Positions 61,465 to 64,000 of a stretch of 64,000 bases of DNA are shown piece by piece. The number at the start of each line of letters is the position of its first letter. Within the stretch, counting starts at the first letter, position 1. A program made the translations under genes and the position numbers. Source of the stretch: Taklimakanibacter albus. Lineage in GTDB: Bacteria > Pseudomonadota > Alphaproteobacteria > Rhizobiales > Aestuariivirgaceae. The notes beneath the pieces are model-generated. The model ran no database searches, was not told where the DNA came from, and saw nothing but the letters and a program-made list of their open reading frames with translations. The stretch covers positions 62,001 to 126,000 of the forward strand of contig NZ_JAENHL010000006.1 of NCBI RefSeq assembly GCF_016595235.1, given 5' to 3'.

Positions 61465-62687
61465 GCGACCACTATGACGCCCGCGAGACGCGCGACCCGG
61501 CGGAGCGCGAACGCAATCTATTCCGGAGATTGCCCGCCGTGATCGCCGCCGCGCAGGCTGCGCCCGGCTGGCACGCGCATCTCGGTTCCGTCGATGCCCG
61601 GGCGATCACGTCACGCGCCTCGCTTGCCGCCTTGCCGGTCCTGCGCAAATCGGCGCTGCCGCAAGTGCAGAAGGAGGCGCCGCCCTTCGGTGGTTTCTCG
61701 GCCGTCCCGCCGCATGAACTGGCCCGTCTCTTCGTTTCACCAGGTCCCATCTATGAAGCCGAAACGGGAGCCGCCGATGAATGGCGCTATGCCCGCGTCC
61801 TTTTTGCCGCCGGCTTTCGGCCGGGTGACATCGTTCTCAATTGCTTCAGCTATCATCTGACGCCGGGCGGCTTCATCCTCGATGCCGGCGCGCGCGCCTT
61901 GGGCTGTCCGGTTATTCCGGCCGGGCCCGGCAACAGCGAGCAGATCGTCGAGATCATCGCTCACTTCAAGCCCAAGGCCTATTGCGGGACACCCGACTTC
62001 CTCAAGATCCTGCTCGACAAGGCTGCCGAGCTCGGCCGCGACGTGTCTTCGCTGAGCAAGGCGTCTGTATCGGGCGCGGCTTTCCCGCCTTCGCTCCAGG
62101 CCGAGATCAAGGCGCGCGGCATCGACGCCTATCAGGCCTATGCGACCGCCGATCTGGGCGGCGTCGCCTATGAGACATCTGGGCGCGACGGTCTGGTGCT
62201 CAATGAAGACATCATTCTCGAGATTCTGCGTCCGGGCACCGGCGATCCGGTCGCCGCGGGTGAGGTCGGCGAGATCGCCGTGACGTTGCTCGATCCGCGC
62301 CGGCCGCTGATCCGTTTCGCGCTTGGCGACATGACGGCGGTGCTGCCGGGTGTGAGTTCCTGCGGGCGCAGCAATACGCGCATCAAGGGCTGGATGGGCC
62401 GTGCCGACCAGACGGCGAAGATCCGCGGCATGTTCGTGCGCCCGGAGCAGATCGCCCAGATCGCCAGGCGCCATCCCGAGGTTGCGCGTCTGCGGCTGGT
62501 GGTCGGGCGTGAGAATGAGCAGGACCAGGCCGTGCTCAAGGCCGAGACGGCGCATGCCTCGGAAACCTTGCGGCAGGCGCTGGCCGAAAGTGCCGCCGCG
62601 GCGTTGAATCTTAGATGTGAGATTGCGCTCTGCGCAATCGCCAGCTTGCCCAATGACGGCAAGGTCATCGCCGATGAACGCCATTGA
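61452..62687 (+). CDS. PaaK/CapK-like phenylacetate-CoA ligase family protein with altered P-loop
   Basis: A 411-residue adenylate-forming-like protein of the phenylacetate-CoA ligase group. The P-loop region that normally reads SSGTTGxP is here FVSPGPIYEAET (about residues 93-104). The downstream AYATADLGGVAYETSGRDGL and GWMGRADQTAKIRGMFVRPE (A8 hinge) are kept. The altered loop is shared by many proteins found in ligase-Liv operons, as I recall it, and leaves activity uncertain. It overlaps LivF by 13 bases; ATG 61461 is an alternative start. Confidence 0.8.
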   Translation: MAGMSDHYDARETRDPAERERNLFRRLPAVIAAAQAAPGWHAHLGSVDARAITSRASLAALPVLRKSALPQVQKEAPPFGGFSAVPPHELARLFVSPGPIYEAETGAADEWRYARVLFAAGFRPGDIVLNCFSYHLTPGGFILDAGARALGCPVIPAGPGNSEQIVEIIAHFKPKAYCGTPDFLKILLDKAAELGRDVSSLSKASVSGAAFPPSLQAEIKARGIDAYQAYATADLGGVAYETSGRDGLVLNEDIILEILRPGTGDPVAAGEVGEIAVTLLDPRRPLIRFALGDMTAVLPGVSSCGRSNTRIKGWMGRADQTAKIRGMFVRPEQIAQIARRHPEVARLRLVVGRENEQDQAVLKAETAHASETLRQALAESAAAALNLRCEIALCAIASLPNDGKVIADERH

Positions 62688-62751
62688 GCTTAAGGGCGAC
62701 TTTCAGTTAAGATTCGTACAGATCATCAGAAACACTTCAGGGAGCGAAATA

Positions 62752-63891
62752 ATGAAAAAGATACTGGCCGCGGCGTTGTTCGGATGCGCCATGATGGCGG
62801 CGAACGCCGCTTTTGCCGATCCGGTCAAGATCGGCATGATCACCACTCTGTCGGGCGGCGGCGCTGGGCTCGGCGTCGATGTGCGCGACGGTTTCATGCT
62901 CGCCCTCAAGCAGTCGGGCAACCAGGACGTGACCGTCATCATCAAGGACGATGCGCAGAAGCCCGAGCTCGCGGTGCAGATCGCCGACGAGATGATTCAG
63001 AGCGACAAGGTGCAGATTCTCACCGGCATCATCTGGTCGAACCTTGCCATGGCGGTGGTGCCCAATGCCGTGGGCCAGGACATCTTCTATCTTTCGCCCA
63101 ATGCCGGACCCTCGGCGCTCGCCGGGGCCAAATGCAACAAGAATTATTTCAACGTCGCCTGGCAGAACGACAATCTGCATGAGGCGATGGGCAGCTACGC
63201 CAGTGAAGCCGGCTTCAAGAAGACCTTCATCCTGGCGCCCAACTATCCGGCCGGCACCGACGCGCTCACCGGCTTCAAGCGCTTTTACAAGGGTGAGCTG
63301 GCGGGCGAGCTCTTCACCAAGATCGGCCAGACCGATTACGCCGCCGAGATCGCCCAGATCCGCGCCTCGGGAGCGGATTCGGTGTTCTTCTTCCTGCCGG
63401 GCGGCATGGGCATCGCCTTCATGAAGCAATATGCCCAGTCGGGCATCAAGATCCCGGTGATGGGACCGGGCTTCTCCTTCGACCAGGACGTGCTGGGCGC
63501 CATCGGCGATGCGGCGATCGGCGTCAAGAACTCCTCGCAATGGTCGAGGGATCTCGACAACGAGGCGAACAAGAAATTCGTCGAGAGCTTCCAAGCCGAA
63601 TATAACCGCCTGCCGTCGCTCTATGCGAGCCAGGGGTTCGACACCGCCAATCTGATCCTGTCGGCGCTCGCCAAGGCCAAGGTGACCGATGCCGACGCTT
63701 TCCGCGCCGCCCTCAAAGCCGCCGACTTCGCCTCGGTGCGCGGCAAGTTCAAATTCGGCAACAACAACCACCCGATCCAGGACATCTATGTCCGCGAAGT
63801 GGTGAAGGATGCCGGCACGCTCACCAACAAGATCATCGGCGTCGCCTTCAAGGACCACCAGGACGCCTATGCGGCGCAATGCAAGATGTGA
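62752..63891 (+). CDS. Branched-chain-type ABC substrate-binding protein (second copy)
   Basis: A 379-residue periplasmic protein with signal peptide KILAAALFGCAMMAANAAFA, then DPVKIGMITTLSGGGAGLGV. VVPNAVGQDIFYLSPNAGPS and NYFNVAWQNDNLHEAMGSYA fit Peripla_BP_6. GGGAG lies 9 bases before ATG 62752. It differs strongly in length and start from the 59224 protein, so it is a second receptor rather than a recent duplicate. A new permease gene begins downstream. Confidence 0.88.
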   Translation: MKKILAAALFGCAMMAANAAFADPVKIGMITTLSGGGAGLGVDVRDGFMLALKQSGNQDVTVIIKDDAQKPELAVQIADEMIQSDKVQILTGIIWSNLAMAVVPNAVGQDIFYLSPNAGPSALAGAKCNKNYFNVAWQNDNLHEAMGSYASEAGFKKTFILAPNYPAGTDALTGFKRFYKGELAGELFTKIGQTDYAAEIAQIRASGADSVFFFLPGGMGIAFMKQYAQSGIKIPVMGPGFSFDQDVLGAIGDAAIGVKNSSQWSRDLDNEANKKFVESFQAEYNRLPSLYASQGFDTANLILSALAKAKVTDADAFRAALKAADFASVRGKFKFGNNNHPIQDIYVREVVKDAGTLTNKIIGVAFKDHQDAYAAQCKM

Positions 63892-63949
63892 GCAGGGGGA
63901 TGCGTGGTTTCGTCATGGCCGACCTTGTGCATGACGGGTTGAAGTTGAG

Positions 63950-64000
63950 GTGACCTTCGCTCTCTTCGCCGAGCAGCTCCTGAACGGCCTGCAGTTCGGC
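63950..64000 (+). CDS. LivH-type permease, truncated by window edge
   Basis: The last 51 bases read GTG then TFALFAEQLLNGLQFG, the standard N-terminus of a LivH permease (EQLLNGLQFG). The gene continues beyond the window, showing that a second transporter set begins 58 bases after the second binding-protein gene. The GTG start is supported only weakly by GAAGTTGAG upstream. Confidence 0.6.
   Translation, partial: MTFALFAEQLLNGLQFG

Overview
The window is a GC-rich chromosome segment of a soil or plant-associated alphaproteobacterium, probably in the order Hyphomicrobiales (Rhizobiales). Supporting signs are the many ABC uptake systems with periplasmic binding proteins, hydantoinase/oxoprolinase and RraA-type genes, four-base ATGA gene overlaps, and intergenic palindromic repeats of rhizobial type. 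No rRNA, tRNA, prophage, insertion sequence or CRISPR array was recognised. Both ends cut through genes.

Left block (1-13.6 kb): a DUF2066-like gene end, a class III aminotransferase, a ParDE toxin-antitoxin pair, and a polyamine-flavoured set. This set holds an acetylpolyamine amidohydrolase, two GNAT acetyltransferases, an ornithine/lysine decarboxylase with a long structured leader, two glutathione S-transferases under a MarR regulator, an agmatinase-like ureohydrolase with a polar amino acid ABC importer (no ATPase gene nearby), an Lrp-type regulator, and mtnA of methionine salvage.

Central block (13.7-46.2 kb): a catabolic island of at least four operons. (1) hyuB-livKGFHM-hyuA, rightward. 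(2) An M81 metallopeptidase followed by a complete oligopeptide-type ABC importer, leftward. (3) A roughly 10 kb leftward operon with SDR, MaoC hydratases, acyl-CoA ligase, amidohydrolase, a spermidine/putrescine-type ABC importer and a GNAT. (4) A rightward operon with a thiolase-like protein, a DUF35 protein, an M20 deacylase, an FAD amine oxidase and an RraA-like protein. A TetR regulator and an aminotransferase lie between operons 3 and 4. Each operon is preceded by the same AT-rich 18-bp sequence, GATATTGACTTCATATTC or a close variant, always in the same orientation relative to its operon. I infer one regulon, probably governed by the TetR protein, that imports and breaks down a nitrogen-containing compound with an acyl or side-chain portion. 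The substrate is unknown.

Right block (46.2-64 kb): a DMT exporter, a DUF1194 protein, LtrA, a GNAT, a 47-codon small ORF, an NCS1 permease with a 52-residue membrane peptide and an aldehyde dehydrogenase divergent from an XRE-cupin regulator, then a branched-chain-type ABC operon with two acyl-CoA ligase-like genes and two binding proteins. That operon continues past the right edge.

The most notable non-coding items are the four-copy operator and an 84-nt sequence in the ornithine decarboxylase leader that folds into a stacked four-way junction with a cUUCGg loop.
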